Shown one piece after another: positions 31,690-41,707 of a stretch of 64,000 bases of DNA. The DNA comes from Burkholderia cenocepacia (lineage in GTDB: Bacteria > Pseudomonadota > Gammaproteobacteria > Burkholderiales > Burkholderiaceae), in contig NZ_CP060039.1 of the NCBI RefSeq assembly GCF_014211915.1, positions 1,240,001-1,304,000 on the forward strand, read 5' to 3'. How positions within the stretch are numbered: position 1 is the first letter of the stretch; each line of letters starts with the position of its first letter. The position numbers and the translations under genes were made by a program. Under the pieces are notes generated by a model. The model saw only the letters and a list, made by a program, of their open reading frames with translations. It was not told the origin of the DNA and did no database searches.

Positions 31690-32227
31690 CGGCAGCGGGT
31701 CTTGTCGGCGTCTTCGCCGGCAGCGAGCGCCTTCTGCATCAGGCACTGGCAGGTTTGCACCTTTTCGACGCGCTGATCCGCGACGGCGGCGAGAAAGGCG
31801 TCGGCACGGCCGCGCGCGGGATGTCGAGCGCCGGCTCGATCTCGACGAGCGGCACGAGCGCGAATGCGCGGTCGGTGAGGCGCGGGTGCGGGACGATCAG
31901 GTCGGGTTCGTCGATCGAATCGGCGCCGTACAGCAGGATGTCGAGGTCGAGCGTGCGCGGCGCATTGCGATACGGGCGCTCGCGGCCGAAGTGATGTTCG
32001 ATCTTCTGGCAGAGCGCGAGCAGCTCGCGGGCCGACAGCGTCGTGTCGAGCTTGACGACGCAGTTGTAGTAGTCGTCGCCGCCCGCTTCGAAAGGCGCCG
32101 TGCGATACAGGCTCGACTTGCCGAGGATCGAGATGGTGCGCTGCTGCGCGAGGCACACCACCGCGTCCTTCAGGGTCTGGCGCGCATCGCCGAGATTCGC
32201 CCCCAGTCCGATATATGCAACCGTCAT
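31686..32227 (-). pseudogene. folK: 2-amino-4-hydroxy-6-hydroxymethyldihydropteridine pyrophosphokinase, frameshifted
   Basis: From the ATG at 32227 the protein shows MTVAYIGLGANLGD and the HPPK signature RTLDLDILLYG, so the catalytic core is intact. After LDIP (about 31815) the frame changes; the natural continuation [20 protein letters not shown] lies in the neighbouring frame and stops at 31686, overlapping the dgk start by ATGA. One lost C in a CC pair explains it and gives about 180 residues. FolK transfers pyrophosphate to the pterin in folate synthesis and is essential, so a sequencing deletion is the likeliest cause. Confidence 0.82.
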
Positions 32228-32262
32228 GGCATCACTTCCTACGTCGTTCGCCGGCGCGCGCG

Positions 32263-33813
32263 TCAGTCGTCGGAACCGCTCGCGGTATCGCCCGCGGCAT
32301 CCGGTGCCTGCTCGGCGGCACCTTCACCCGGCTTGCGGTTTCGTGCACCGCCGCGGCGGCGCCGCTTGCGGGGCGATTTTTCCTTCGAGCCGCCCTGCGT
32401 GAGCAATGCCTCGCGAGCGGCCGCGTCGCCTTCGATGAAATCCGTCCACCACTGTCCGACTTCCGCATCGAGCTCGCCGGATTCGCAGCGTAACAGGAGG
32501 AAATCATACCCCGCTCTAAACCTTTGGTGTTCCAGCAGCCGCATCGCGCTGCGGCCCGAGCGCTTCTCGAGGCGCAGCTGCAGGCCCCAGATCTCGCGCA
32601 TGTCGGCCGAATAACGCTTGTGGATCGCGAGTTTCTCGGTCTGCATGTCGAGCACGTCGTCCATCGCGCGATGGAGCGCCGGCACCGGGATTTCGCCCGC
32701 GGCCGTGTATTGCTCGAAGCGCTGGCGCATGTCGTGCCACAGCAGCGTCGCGAACAGGAAGCCCGGCGACACCGGCTTGCCGGCGCGCACGCGCGCGTCG
32801 GTGTTGTTCAGCGCAAGCGTGATGAATTTCTCGCCCTGCGGCTGTTCGAGCACGACGTCGAGGAGCGGCAGCAGCCCGTGATGCAGGCCTTCCTTGCGCA
32901 GCCGCTGCAGGCAGGCGAGCGCGTGGCCCGACAGCAGCAGCTTCAGCATTTCGTCGAACAGGCGTGCGGCGGGCACGTTGTTGATCAGGTCGGCGAGCGC
33001 GTGGATCGGCTCGCGCGTATGCGGTTCGATCTCGAAGCCGAGCTTCGCCGCGAAGCGCACAACGCGCAGCATCCGCACCGGATCCTCGCGAAAGCGCGTG
33101 GCCGGATCGCCGATCATCCGCAACAGGCGGGCGCGGACGTCGGCCATCCCGTCGTGGTAGTCGAGCACCGTCTGCGTCGACGGGTCGTAGTACATCGCGT
33201 TGATCGTGAAGTCGCGGCGTGCGGCGTCCTCGTGCTGCTCGCCCCACACGTTGTCGCGCAGCACGCGGCCGCTCGCGTCGACCGCATGCGTGCGGCGATC
33301 GAGTTCGTCGCGCTTCAGGCGCCGCGGCGGCTCGGCTGTGGCCGCCTCGGGCGGCGCGTCGACCAGCGCGCGGAACGTCGACACTTCGATCAGGTCCTGT
33401 CCGAACTGCACGTGGACGATCTGGAAGCGGCGGCCGATCAGGCGCGCGCGGCGGAACAGGCGCTGCACCTCGGTCGGCGTCGCGTCGGTCGCGACGTCGA
33501 AATCCTTCGGCGCGATGCCGAGCAGCAGGTCGCGCACGGCGCCGCCGACGATGAACGCGCGGAAACCCGCCTGCTGCAGCGTGTCGGTCACGCGCACCGC
33601 GTTCTTCGAGATCAGCGCCGGGTTGATGCCGTGCACGCTGGCCGGCACGACGGTTGGCTCATGGTTGCTGCGCGGTTTCTTCGCGCCGCCGCCGCGGGCG
33701 CCCTTCGGGGTGCGCGGGGCAGCAGGGGCCGCTTTGTCGGCCGGGGCCGCTGCGGGATGCGTTTGCTCGGTTTCGTCCTGGCCGAGGAGCTTGCGAATGA
33801 ATTTTTTGATCAC
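32263..33813 (-). CDS. pcnB: Poly(A) polymerase I
   Basis: 516 residues. After a variable Ala/Lys-rich N-terminus (about 60 residues), the class II nucleotidyltransferase core FIVGGAVRDLLLGIAPKDFDVATDATP appears with its paired aspartates, followed by RRDFTINAMYYD and the RNA-binding domain. The C-terminal tail (KEKSPRKRRRRGGARNRKPG) is very basic. It adds 3' poly(A) tails that promote RNA decay. It precedes folK by 35 bp and could instead be a tRNA nucleotidyltransferase paralogue, but the length and basic tail favour PcnB. Confidence 0.92.
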   Translation of the reverse strand: MIKKFIRKLLGQDETEQTHPAAAPADKAAPAAPRTPKGARGGGAKKPRSNHEPTVVPASVHGINPALISKNAVRVTDTLQQAGFRAFIVGGAVRDLLLGIAPKDFDVATDATPTEVQRLFRRARLIGRRFQIVHVQFGQDLIEVSTFRALVDAPPEAATAEPPRRLKRDELDRRTHAVDASGRVLRDNVWGEQHEDAARRDFTINAMYYDPSTQTVLDYHDGMADVRARLLRMIGDPATRFREDPVRMLRVVRFAAKLGFEIEPHTREPIHALADLINNVPAARLFDEMLKLLLSGHALACLQRLRKEGLHHGLLPLLDVVLEQPQGEKFITLALNNTDARVRAGKPVSPGFLFATLLWHDMRQRFEQYTAAGEIPVPALHRAMDDVLDMQTEKLAIHKRYSADMREIWGLQLRLEKRSGRSAMRLLEHQRFRAGYDFLLLRCESGELDAEVGQWWTDFIEGDAAAREALLTQGGSKEKSPRKRRRRGGARNRKPGEGAAEQAPDAAGDTASGSDD

Positions 33814-33818
33814 GACGT

Positions 33819-34496
33819 TCAGAAGAGATCGAGGATACGCCAGCCGCGGTTGCTTGCATGCGCGCGCAGCGTGTCGTCAGGGTTGGTCGCGATCGGGTCG
33901 GTGACTTTCTCGAGCAGCGGGATGTCGTTGTGCGAGTCGCTGTAGAAATAGCTGTGTTCGAAGTCGTCCCAATGCTTGCCGAGCGATGCGAGCCACGCTT
34001 CGGTGCGCACGATCTTGCCTTCGCGATAGCTCGGCGTGCCGGTCGGCCGGCCCGTGTACGGCGAATCGGGATGCCCGTCGGTCGTTTCGACCTCGCACGC
34101 GATCAGCGTGTCGACGCCGAACGCGGTCGCGATCGGGCGCGTGATGAATTCGTTGGTCGCCGTCACGACGCAGCACAGGTCGCCCGCATCGAGGTGCTTG
34201 CGTACCAGTTCGAGCGCGGCGGGCGTCATCGCCGGCCGGATCACCTCGTGCATGTACTGCTCGTGCCATTCGGCCAGCTGCGCGCGCGAATACTTCGCGA
34301 GCGGCGTGAGCATCGCCGTGAGGTACGCGTGGATGTCGAGCCGGCCGGCCTTGTAGTCGGCGAAGAACTGGTCGTTCTGACGCGAGAAGCTTTCCGCGTC
34401 GACGATGCCGAGCTTCACCATGAAGCGACCCCATTCGTGGTCGCTATCGGTCGGGATCAGCGTGTGATCGAGGTCAAAGAGTGCCAGATTAGTCAT
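33819..34496 (-). CDS. HAD-IB family phosphatase
   Basis: 225 residues from the ATG at 34496 (MTNLALFDLDHTLIPTDSDHEW). The HAD motifs are present: DLDHT (nucleophile D8, acid D10), VVTATNEFITRP for motif II, and SDSHNDIPLL for motif IV. HAD-IB members include phosphoserine and histidinol phosphatases; the substrate here is not evident. It lies between hda (11 bp upstream) and pcnB (5 bp downstream), clearly in the same transcription unit. Confidence 0.88.
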   Translation of the reverse strand: MTNLALFDLDHTLIPTDSDHEWGRFMVKLGIVDAESFSRQNDQFFADYKAGRLDIHAYLTAMLTPLAKYSRAQLAEWHEQYMHEVIRPAMTPAALELVRKHLDAGDLCCVVTATNEFITRPIATAFGVDTLIACEVETTDGHPDSPYTGRPTGTPSYREGKIVRTEAWLASLGKHWDDFEHSYFYSDSHNDIPLLEKVTDPIATNPDDTLRAHASNRGWRILDLF

Positions 34497-34507
34497 GGAA
34501 GCGCATT

Positions 34508-35251
34508 TTACTCGAAGCGGTTCGGGCCCGTGCCCGGTGGTGTGATGTCGTCGCCGGGACGCGCGAGCATCCGGCGCAGCAGCGGCAGCGTGACCGCTCG
34601 CTTTTGCTCGAGCGAGAAGCGGTCGAGCGCGTCGAGCAGGGCCATCAGGCTCGGCATGTCGCGGCGGAAATGGGTCAGCAGGTACGCGGCGATGTCGTCG
34701 GTGAGCGCGATCCCGCGCTCCTTCGCCGCGAGCTTGAGCACGGCGATCTTGCCGGCGTCGGACGGCGGCGACAGGTGGAACACGAGCCCCCAGCCGAGGC
34801 GCGTGCGCAGATCCTCGCGCACGTCGAGCGCGAGCGGCGCCGCCGGGCCCGCCGCGACGAACGCGCTCGACGGGTGCGCGCGCACTTCGTTGAACAGGTT
34901 GAACAGCGCGACCTGCTGCGTGTCGCTCATCCGGTCGCAGTCGTCGATCGCGTAGATGCCGATGCGCGGGTCGAACGTGAACGCGCCGAGCGGGCTCTGC
35001 GGCGTCAGGTAGCGCGCATAGCCGTACGACGCGTCGCTCACGAGCGCCTGCAGCAGGTGGGTGCGGCCGCTGCCCGGCTCGCCCCAGATGTAGAACGACC
35101 GGTCCGGCACGGGGCCGGCCGCGAGCGCGAGATCGAGCTTCTGCAGGCGCGTGACGAGCTCGTCGTTCTCGTCGCTCATGATGAAGTTGTCGAACGTGGC
35201 GGGCGGCGGCGTGCCGAGATCGAGCGTCAGTTGACGGGACACAGCAGTCAC
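34508..35251 (-). CDS. hda: DnaA regulatory inactivator Hda
   Basis: About 247 residues with a GTG start at 35251 (a second GTG at 35242 is also possible; neither has a good ribosome site). The N-terminal RQLTLDL is a beta-clamp-binding motif, essential for Hda. The AAA+ core shows Walker A GEPGSGRTHLLQAL and the sensor region AIDDCDRM. Bound to the DNA-loaded sliding clamp, Hda triggers hydrolysis of DnaA-ATP and prevents re-initiation of replication. It heads the hda-HAD-pcnB-folK-dgk-panB group. Confidence 0.92.
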   Translation of the reverse strand: MTAVSRQLTLDLGTPPPATFDNFIMSDENDELVTRLQKLDLALAAGPVPDRSFYIWGEPGSGRTHLLQALVSDASYGYARYLTPQSPLGAFTFDPRIGIYAIDDCDRMSDTQQVALFNLFNEVRAHPSSAFVAAGPAAPLALDVREDLRTRLGWGLVFHLSPPSDAGKIAVLKLAAKERGIALTDDIAAYLLTHFRRDMPSLMALLDALDRFSLEQKRAVTLPLLRRMLARPGDDITPPGTGPNRFE

Positions 35252-35457
35252 AATGCGGATCGGTTGAAAAAACGCGCGCCGTACGCCGGGCACGCGCGGG
35301 GGAAGGCGCCTCGGCTGGCTTCACGCGCGACCGTACGCACGGCGGCGCGGCGCGGGTTTCGGCGCGCTTCGCCCGGCGATGAAAACGGGGACGTGTTGAC
35401 CAAGATGCAATCCCTGACGATTCGGTGCTGGGAATTCCGGCCAACGGGCCGGCTTCG

Positions 35458-35476
35458 GGTAAAATCGCATTTTACC
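35458..35476. promoter_or_regulatory. Palindrome with back-to-back -10-like boxes between hda and purM
   Basis: GGTAAAAT and ATTTTACC form a perfect 8-bp inverted repeat around CGC. TAAAAT occurs on both strands, so it may be overlapping divergent -10 elements or an operator in the hda-purM intergenic region. No convincing -35 boxes were identified, and it does not match the enterobacterial PurR box. Confidence 0.4.
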
Positions 35477-35495
35477 GACCTTCTCGCATTCCCCC

Positions 35496-36551
35496 ATGAA
35501 TCCTCCGAAATCCGCTCCCGACGCTCAGGGTCTGTCCTATCGCGACGCAGGTGTCGACATCGACGCAGGCGACGCGCTCATCGACAAGATCAAGCCTTTT
35601 GCGAAGAAAACCCTGCGCGACGGCGTGCTCGGCGGCATCGGCGGGTTCGGCGCGCTGTTCGAAGTGCCGAAGAAGTACAAGGAGCCCGTGCTCGTGTCGG
35701 GCACCGACGGCGTCGGCACCAAGCTCAAGCTCGCGTTTCATCTGAACAAACACGACACGGTCGGCCAGGATCTGGTCGCGATGAGCGTGAACGACATCCT
35801 CGTGCAGGGCGCCGAGCCGCTGTTCTTCCTCGACTACTTCGCGTGCGGCAAGCTCGACGTCGACACGGCCGTAACGGTCGTCAAGGGCATCGCGCAGGGC
35901 TGCGAACTGTCGGGCTGCGCGCTGATCGGCGGTGAAACGGCCGAAATGCCGGGCATGTACCCGGACGGCGAATACGACCTGGCCGGTTTCGCGGTCGGCG
36001 CGGTCGAGAAGAGCAAGATCATCGACGGCAGCACGATCGCCGAAGGCGACGTGGTGCTGGGCCTCGCGTCGAGCGGTATCCATTCGAACGGCTTCTCGCT
36101 CGTGCGCAAGATCATCGAGCGCGCGAACCCGGATCTGTCCGCCGATTTCCATGGCCGCTCGCTGGCCGACGCGCTGATGGCGCCGACGCGCATCTACGTG
36201 AAGCCGCTGCTCGCGCTGATGCAGAAGCTGTCGGTGAAGGGCATGGCGCACATCACGGGCGGCGGCCTCGTCGAGAACATCCCGCGCGTGCTGCGCGAAG
36301 GTCTCACCGCCGAGCTCGACCAGAAAGCATGGCCGCTGCCGCCGCTGTTCAAGTGGCTGCAGGAGCACGGCGGCGTCGCCGACGCGGAAATGCACCGCGT
36401 GTTCAACTGCGGGATCGGCATGGCCGTGATCGTGTCGGCGGCCGATGCCGACGCGGCGATCGCCGACCTGACCGCCGCCGGCGAACAGGTGTGGAAGATC
36501 GGCACCGTGCGTGCGACCCGCGAAGGCGAGGCGCAGACGGTCGTGGTCTGA
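35496..36551 (+). CDS. purM: Phosphoribosylformylglycinamidine cyclo-ligase (AIR synthetase)
   Basis: 351 residues. The start [26 protein letters not shown] and the glycine-rich [24 protein letters not shown] and [14 protein letters not shown] segments are conserved in PurM. It closes the imidazole ring in de novo purine synthesis using ATP. It is divergent from hda and followed by a strong terminator, so probably monocistronic. Confidence 0.96.
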   Translation: MNPPKSAPDAQGLSYRDAGVDIDAGDALIDKIKPFAKKTLRDGVLGGIGGFGALFEVPKKYKEPVLVSGTDGVGTKLKLAFHLNKHDTVGQDLVAMSVNDILVQGAEPLFFLDYFACGKLDVDTAVTVVKGIAQGCELSGCALIGGETAEMPGMYPDGEYDLAGFAVGAVEKSKIIDGSTIAEGDVVLGLASSGIHSNGFSLVRKIIERANPDLSADFHGRSLADALMAPTRIYVKPLLALMQKLSVKGMAHITGGGLVENIPRVLREGLTAELDQKAWPLPPLFKWLQEHGGVADAEMHRVFNCGIGMAVIVSAADADAAIADLTAAGEQVWKIGTVRATREGEAQTVVV

Positions 36552-36575
36552 CGCAGGGCAAGCAGATGCAGCAGG

Positions 36576-36610
36576 AAAAGCCGCCCGGAGCGATCCGGGC
36601 GGCTTTTTTT
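36576..36610. terminator. Intrinsic terminator downstream of purM
   Basis: A 14-bp stem (AAAAGCCGCCCGGA and TCCGGGCGGCTTTT), GCGA loop and a T7 run on the plus strand, 25 bp after purM. The A-run allows it also to serve the converging tetA-like gene. Confidence 0.9.
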
Positions 36611-36650
36611 CGGACGGTCGCGGGCTCAGCGCGACGGCGCACGCCGACGC

Positions 36651-37850
36651 TTATGCGGACGCTCGCGGCGCGTTCGCTGGGCGCGCGCCGGCCAGCAACG
36701 GCGGCACGAGCAGGTACAGCAGTGCGGCGGCGGCCCACACGAGCCCCGGCCACGTCGCGCGCGTCGCCGCGTAGGTCGCGGTGACGACGAGCGGCCCCGC
36801 GACGCCGATCAGGCTCGCCACGCTCGCCAGCGTGCCTTGCAGTTCGCCCTGGCGCGCATCGTCGACCTGCCGCGCGAGCATCGCCTGCAATGCCGGCAGC
36901 GTCATGCCGCCGGCCGCGAACAGCGGCAGCAGCGCGAACGGCACCCAAGCGGCGGTCGCGAACGCGATGATCGCCAGCCCGAGCGCATCGCCCGCGAGGC
37001 CCAGCGCGAGCGCGCGCCGCTCGCCGAGCCGCGCGATCAGCGGCCCGATCGCGAACGCCTGCGCGAGCGCGTGGCACGCGCCGTAGCCGGCGAGCGACAG
37101 CCCCGCGACCGGCGTCGACCAGCCGAAATGTTCCTGGCCGTAGAGAATCCACAGCGTCGCGGGCGCCTGCGACACGAGCGCCACGATCACGTAGATGCCG
37201 ACCAGCGGCGCGAGCGCGGGCGCGCCGCTCAGCCGGCGCAGGCTCGCGAACGGGTTGAGCGCGCCGACCGCCCGGCCTTCGCGGGCCGAACGCGGCCGCG
37301 ATTCCGGCAGCACGCGCCATACGAGCAGGAGATTCAGCGCGTTGAGCAACGCGGCCGCGACGAACGGCGCACGCAGATGCAGCACGCCGAGCAGCCCGCC
37401 GATCAACGGGCCGGCGATGAAGCCGATGCCCATCATCGCGCCGAGCTGGCCGAAGCGCCGTGCGCGGTCGGGTTCGGCCGTCACGTCGGTCACGTACGCG
37501 GTCGCGACCGCGACGTTCGCGCCGGTGATGCCCGCGATCAGCCGGCCGACGTAAAGCCACGCGAGTGTCGGCGCGAGCGCCATCAGCAGATAGTCGAGCG
37601 CGGCGCCGGCCAGCGACGCGAGCAGCACCGGGCGGCGGCCGAAACGGTCGCTCAACGCGCCGAGCAGCGGCGCACACAGGAACTGCGCGAACGCGTACAG
37701 CGCGAGCAGGACGCCGTAGTGGGTGTCGGTGCTGCCCGCGGCGGCGAGCGAGCGCAGCAGCCCGGGCAGGATCGGCATCACGATCCCGACGCCGATCGCG
37801 TCGAGCAGGACCGTGGCCAGGATGGCAATCAGGGACGGATTCAAGAGCAT
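36651..37850 (-). CDS. tetA: TetA-family MFS efflux transporter
   Basis: About 399 residues from the ATG at 37850 (MLLNPSLIAILATVLLDAIG); an upstream ATG at 37874 falls inside the operator and is less likely. Twelve hydrophobic segments and the motif LGALSDRFGRRPVLL after TM2 mark a drug:proton antiporter of the TetA type. GITGANVAVATAYVTD resembles TM5 motif C of such exporters. The divergent tetR and two operators closely matching tetO suggest tetracycline-inducible efflux, although the natural substrate may differ. The high GC agrees with the surrounding chromosome, giving no sign of recent transfer. Confidence 0.88.
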   Translation of the reverse strand: MLLNPSLIAILATVLLDAIGVGIVMPILPGLLRSLAAAGSTDTHYGVLLALYAFAQFLCAPLLGALSDRFGRRPVLLASLAGAALDYLLMALAPTLAWLYVGRLIAGITGANVAVATAYVTDVTAEPDRARRFGQLGAMMGIGFIAGPLIGGLLGVLHLRAPFVAAALLNALNLLLVWRVLPESRPRSAREGRAVGALNPFASLRRLSGAPALAPLVGIYVIVALVSQAPATLWILYGQEHFGWSTPVAGLSLAGYGACHALAQAFAIGPLIARLGERRALALGLAGDALGLAIIAFATAAWVPFALLPLFAAGGMTLPALQAMLARQVDDARQGELQGTLASVASLIGVAGPLVVTATYAATRATWPGLVWAAAALLYLLVPPLLAGARPANAPRASA

Positions 37851-37851
37851 C

Positions 37852-37870
37852 ACTCTATCGATGATAGAGT
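37852..37870. promoter_or_regulatory. tetO1-like operator
   Basis: ACTCTATC-GAT-GATAGAGT, a perfect 8-bp palindrome that differs from the Tn10 tetO1 sequence as I know it by one base in the centre. It sits directly before the tetA-like start. Confidence 0.85.
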
Positions 37871-37888
37871 GCACAGTATTCCACAGTT

Positions 37889-37907
37889 TCCCTATCGGTG
37901 ATAGAGA
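37889..37907. promoter_or_regulatory. tetO2-like operator overlapping the tetR start
   Basis: TCCCTATCGGTGATAGAGA differs from Tn10 tetO2 as I know it by one base. It ends on the first base of the tetR ATG and is 37 bp centre to centre from the other operator. Confidence 0.85.
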
Positions 37908-38539
37908 TGAAAGACACAGGCGCGCGACTGACGCGCGACACGGTATTGCGCGCGGCGCTCGAATTGCTGGACGAGGTGGGGATCGACGGGCTGTCCACGC
38001 GGCGGCTCGCCGAGCGGCTCGGCGTGCAGTCGCCGACGCTGTACTGGCATTTCAGGAACAAGGCCGAGCTGCTCGACGCGATGGCCGAGGCGATCATGCT
38101 GGAGCGCCACGGTGAGTCGCTGCCCCGACCGGGCGACGTGTGGGATGTGTGGCTCGCCGAGAACGCGCGCAGTTTTCGCCGCGCGCTGCTCGCCTATCGC
38201 GACGGCGCGCGCCTGCACGCCGGCACGCGACCGCGCGCGCTGCATTTCAGTTCGATCGAACGCAAGGTCGCGCTGCTCGGTGAAGCGGGTTTCAAGCCGG
38301 ACGAGGCGGTCGACGTGATGGTCGCGATCGGGCGCTTCGTGGTCGGATGGGTGCTGGAAGAGCAGGCGCGGCCGGACGGCGACACCGATGCGCTGCTGCC
38401 GGATGCGGCCGAATACCCGTTGTTCGCGCAAGGCTGGGCCGCGCTGCGCGAGCGCAGCGGCGACGAAGCGTTCGAGCGCGGTATCGCATGGATCGTCGAC
38501 GGCGCGCGCGCGCGCCTGGCGGCGCGTCGGGCGGGCTGA
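37907..38539 (+). CDS. tetR: Tetracycline repressor TetR
   Basis: About 210 residues from the ATG at 37907 (MKDTGARLTRDTVLRAALEL); a GTG at 37898 is possible. The helix-turn-helix GLSTRRLAERLGVQSPTLYWHFRNKAELLDAM and the downstream FRRALLAYRDGARLHAGTRP closely follow classical TetR(A/B) proteins, including the HAGTRP segment near the ligand pocket. It should repress the divergent tetA-like gene and itself by binding the two tetO-like sites and be released by drug-Mg. Confidence 0.9.
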   Translation: MKDTGARLTRDTVLRAALELLDEVGIDGLSTRRLAERLGVQSPTLYWHFRNKAELLDAMAEAIMLERHGESLPRPGDVWDVWLAENARSFRRALLAYRDGARLHAGTRPRALHFSSIERKVALLGEAGFKPDEAVDVMVAIGRFVVGWVLEEQARPDGDTDALLPDAAEYPLFAQGWAALRERSGDEAFERGIAWIVDGARARLAARRAG

Positions 38540-38543
38540 GCGG

Positions 38544-39518
38544 TTAGTCCGGCGTGCGGCCGTCGAGCACGCGTTCGAGCGCGTCGAGCGCGCGGGCCGT
38601 CGAATCCGGCGCGATGCAGTCGACCACGATCCGCTCCGGCATCGCCCGCAGCCACGTGATCTGGCGCTTGCACAGCTGGCGTGTCGCGAAGATGCCCTTG
38701 TCGCGCATCGTCCGGTAGTCGCTATCGCCGTCGAGGAATTCCCATGCCTGGCGGTAGCCGACGCAACGCATCGACGGCAGGTCGGGATGGAGATCGTCGC
38801 GGCGCCGCAGCCGTTCGACTTCGTCGATGAAGCCCGCGTCGAGCATCGCGTCGAAGCGCTGCGCGATCCGCGCGTGCAGTACCGCGCGGTCCGACGGCTC
38901 GAGCGCGACCGGCACGAAGCGATACGCTGCGGCCGCATCGTCGGTGCGGCGCGGCGCGGCGAGCAGCGCCGACATCGGTTGTCCGCTCAGCATGAAGATT
39001 TCCAGTGCACGCTGGATTCGCTGCGAATCGTTCGGCGCGAGCCGCGCGGCCGTGTCGGGATCGACCTGCGCGAGCCGCGCGTGCAGCGCGGGCCAGCCGT
39101 CGCGCGCGGCGTCGGCGTCGAGTGCCGCGCGGACCTCCGGGTCGGCGCCCGGCAAGTCGTTGAGCCCTTGCGTCAGCGCCTTGTAGTACAGCATCGTGCC
39201 GCCCGCGAGCAACGGCGTGCAGCCGCGCGCGACGATCTCGCCGATCAGCCGGAGCGTGTCGGCGCGGAATTCCGCGGCCGAATACGCGTCCGCCGGGTCG
39301 ATGATGTCGATCAGGTGATGCGGCACGCTCGCGCGTTCCTCGCGCGACGGTTTCGCGGTGCCGATATCCATGTCGCGGTAGACGAGCGCCGAATCGACGC
39401 TGACGATCTCGATCGGGCGGCGCGCGGCGAGCGCCAGCGCCGCCGCGGTCTTGCCGGAAGCGGTGGGGCCGAGCAGGCAGGCGATCGTCGTCGGGCGGGA
39501 CTGCGAGGAAGCGCTCAT
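38544..39518 (-). CDS. miaA: tRNA dimethylallyltransferase
   Basis: 324 residues from the ATG at 39518. The P-loop [14 protein letters not shown], the conserved [17 protein letters not shown] and the [11 protein letters not shown] segments identify MiaA, which transfers the dimethylallyl group to A37 of tRNAs reading UNN codons. Its start overlaps the mutL stop (ATGA), the usual mutL-miaA coupling. It is convergent with tetR, with only 4 bp between them. Confidence 0.96.
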   Translation of the reverse strand: MSASSQSRPTTIACLLGPTASGKTAAALALAARRPIEIVSVDSALVYRDMDIGTAKPSREERASVPHHLIDIIDPADAYSAAEFRADTLRLIGEIVARGCTPLLAGGTMLYYKALTQGLNDLPGADPEVRAALDADAARDGWPALHARLAQVDPDTAARLAPNDSQRIQRALEIFMLSGQPMSALLAAPRRTDDAAAAYRFVPVALEPSDRAVLHARIAQRFDAMLDAGFIDEVERLRRRDDLHPDLPSMRCVGYRQAWEFLDGDSDYRTMRDKGIFATRQLCKRQITWLRAMPERIVVDCIAPDSTARALDALERVLDGRTPD

Positions 39519-41524
39519 TGCCCGCGCATGAAGAGACGGTCGAGATCGTTCAGCGTGAGCTGATACCAGGTCGGCCGGCCGTGATTGCACTGGTCCGCGC
39601 GCTCGGTTGCCTCCATCTGGCGCAGCAGCGCGTTCATCTCGTCGAGCGTCAGGCGCCGGTTCGCGCGCACCGCGTGATGGCACGCGAGCGTGCCGAGCAG
39701 TTCGTGCTGGCGCTCGGTGAGCACCCGCGAGCCGCCGAACGCGTGCAGGTCGGCGAGCACCGCGCGCGCGAGCGACTGCAGGTCGGCATCCTTCAGCAGC
39801 GCCGGCACCGCGCGGATCGCGAGCGTCGTCGGCGACAGCACCGCGAGGTCGAAGCCGAGCGATTCGAGCGTGTCGCGCTCTTCCTCGACCGTGCCGATCT
39901 CGACCGGCGTGGCCGTCATCGAGATCGGCAGCAGCAGCGACTGCACGGCGACCGTGCGGTCGGCGAGCGCGTTCTTGAACTGCTCGTACAGGATTCGCTC
40001 GTGGGCCGCGTGCATGTCGACGATCACGAGCCCGTACGCATTCTGCGCGAGCACGTAGATGCCGTGGATCTGGCCGAGCGCGAAGCCGAGCGGCTGCTCG
40101 TCGTGCGCGCCGGCGGCGAGCGGCGTCGCGGCGAAGCCCGGCAGCGGCGCGACCGGGGCGTCGGTGGAATCGGCCGCATCGCGCGCGATGAGCGTCGTGC
40201 CGTCCGGCGTGCCCGCGCCGCTGTCCTTGCGGCCGAACAGCGCGTCGTAGAGCGCGAGCGGCTGCGCGACGGGCAGCGTGCCCTGCGTCATCCGCGCCTG
40301 GCGCATCCACGTGTTGCCCGCCGACGATGAAGACGATGGCGACGAGAAGCCGCTGCCGCCGCTACCGCCAATGCCGCCGGCGCCGCCCGGACTCTGACCG
40401 AGCGGCGTGTCGAGGAACGACGCCGGCCCGCGCGGGGCCGGTTCGAGATGCGCGGCATGGCCGCCCGCGGTGGTTTCCGGCGACGCGCCCGCGTGGCGCG
40501 CGAGCGCGCGCTGGACCGCGTGGAACACGTACTGGTGGATCGAGCGCGAATCGCGGAACCGCACTTCGATCTTCGACGGATGCACGTTCACGTCGACGGC
40601 TTCGGGCGGCAGGTCGAGGAACAGCACGTATGACGGGTAACGGTCGCCGTGCAGCACGTCCTCATAGGCCGCGCGCACAGCGTGCGTCAGCAGCTTGTCG
40701 CGCACGAAGCGCCCGTTCACGAAGAAATACTGCTGGTCGGCGCGCCCGCGGCTCGCGGTCGGCAGGCCGGCGCAGCCGTAGACGGCGAGTGGGCCGGCCT
40801 GCTCGTCGAGCGGCAGGTGCGCGGTCGCGAAGCTGTCGCCGAGGATCTTCGCGACGCGCTGCGCGGGCTCGGTCGCATTCCAGTGCTCGACGGCCTTGCC
40901 GTTGTGCAGCACCGAGATCGCGACGTCCGGCCGTGCGAGCGCCGCGCGACGGATCATTTCCAGGCAGTGGCCGAATTCGGTCTGCTCGCTCTTCAGGAAC
41001 TTGCGCCGCGCGGGCGTGTTGAAGTACAGCTCGCGCACCTCGATCGTCGTGCCGATCGAGCCGGCAGCGGGCGACAGCACGCCCGTCTGCGCATCGATCT
41101 TCATCGCATGCGCGGCATCGGCCGTCCGGCTCGTGATCGACATCTCGGCGACCGACGCGATCGACGCGAGCGCTTCACCGCGAAAACCCAGCGTCGCGAC
41201 CGCCTCCAGCTCCTCGAGCGAGCGGATCTTGCTGGTCGCGTGGCGCATCAGCGCGAGCGCCAGTTCGTCGGGCGGAATCCCGCAGCCGTCGTCGGTGATC
41301 GAGATGCGCTTGACGCCGCCTTCTTCCAGCACGATGCGCAGCGTCGTCGCGCCGGCGTCCATCGCGTTCTCGAGCAGCTCCTTGACGACCGACGCCGGGC
41401 GTTCGACGACCTCGCCGGCGGCGATCTGGCTGATCAGCTGGTCGGGCAGGGGCTGAATCGCGCGCAGCGGGCGCGCGGCGGGGGCGGGCGCGGCGCCCGC
41501 GGCCGTTTCGGTGATATCGGACAT
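39515..41524 (-). CDS. mutL: DNA mismatch repair protein MutL
   Basis: 669 residues. The N-terminal GHKL ATPase shows [32 protein letters not shown] and [11 protein letters not shown] proline/glycine/serine-rich linker (about 345-435, including a run of glycine and serine) leads to the C-terminal dimerisation domain with [19 protein letters not shown]. MutL couples MutS mismatch recognition to strand incision. It is divergent from the DedA gene and followed by miaA with an ATGA overlap. Confidence 0.96.
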   Translation of the reverse strand: MSDITETAAGAAPAPAARPLRAIQPLPDQLISQIAAGEVVERPASVVKELLENAMDAGATTLRIVLEEGGVKRISITDDGCGIPPDELALALMRHATSKIRSLEELEAVATLGFRGEALASIASVAEMSITSRTADAAHAMKIDAQTGVLSPAAGSIGTTIEVRELYFNTPARRKFLKSEQTEFGHCLEMIRRAALARPDVAISVLHNGKAVEHWNATEPAQRVAKILGDSFATAHLPLDEQAGPLAVYGCAGLPTASRGRADQQYFFVNGRFVRDKLLTHAVRAAYEDVLHGDRYPSYVLFLDLPPEAVDVNVHPSKIEVRFRDSRSIHQYVFHAVQRALARHAGASPETTAGGHAAHLEPAPRGPASFLDTPLGQSPGGAGGIGGSGGSGFSSPSSSSSAGNTWMRQARMTQGTLPVAQPLALYDALFGRKDSGAGTPDGTTLIARDAADSTDAPVAPLPGFAATPLAAGAHDEQPLGFALGQIHGIYVLAQNAYGLVIVDMHAAHERILYEQFKNALADRTVAVQSLLLPISMTATPVEIGTVEEERDTLESLGFDLAVLSPTTLAIRAVPALLKDADLQSLARAVLADLHAFGGSRVLTERQHELLGTLACHHAVRANRRLTLDEMNALLRQMEATERADQCNHGRPTWYQLTLNDLDRLFMRGQ

Positions 41525-41707
41525 GGCCGAATTATAGCGAGGCGACGAACGCGTGCCCGGGTGGCGGGCCGTTACGTTTTTTCACGGAGCCTTAAGGTAG
41601 TTTCGGTATCATCACCCCGTTGCACGCGCCGCCTTGGCTGGCGGGCGCCTCGGCCATGTCTGGCCTGTCCCGGCCGTTCCGGCCCCATCGCCTTCGAGGA
41701 ATCGCAT

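Noticed and set aside
30145..31746. A single open frame joining deoxynucleoside kinase and PanB as if they were one fused protein
   Set aside because: The kinase C-terminus is found intact in another frame with its own stop at 31004, and PanB has its own ribosome site and ATG. One missing base in dgk creates the apparent fusion.
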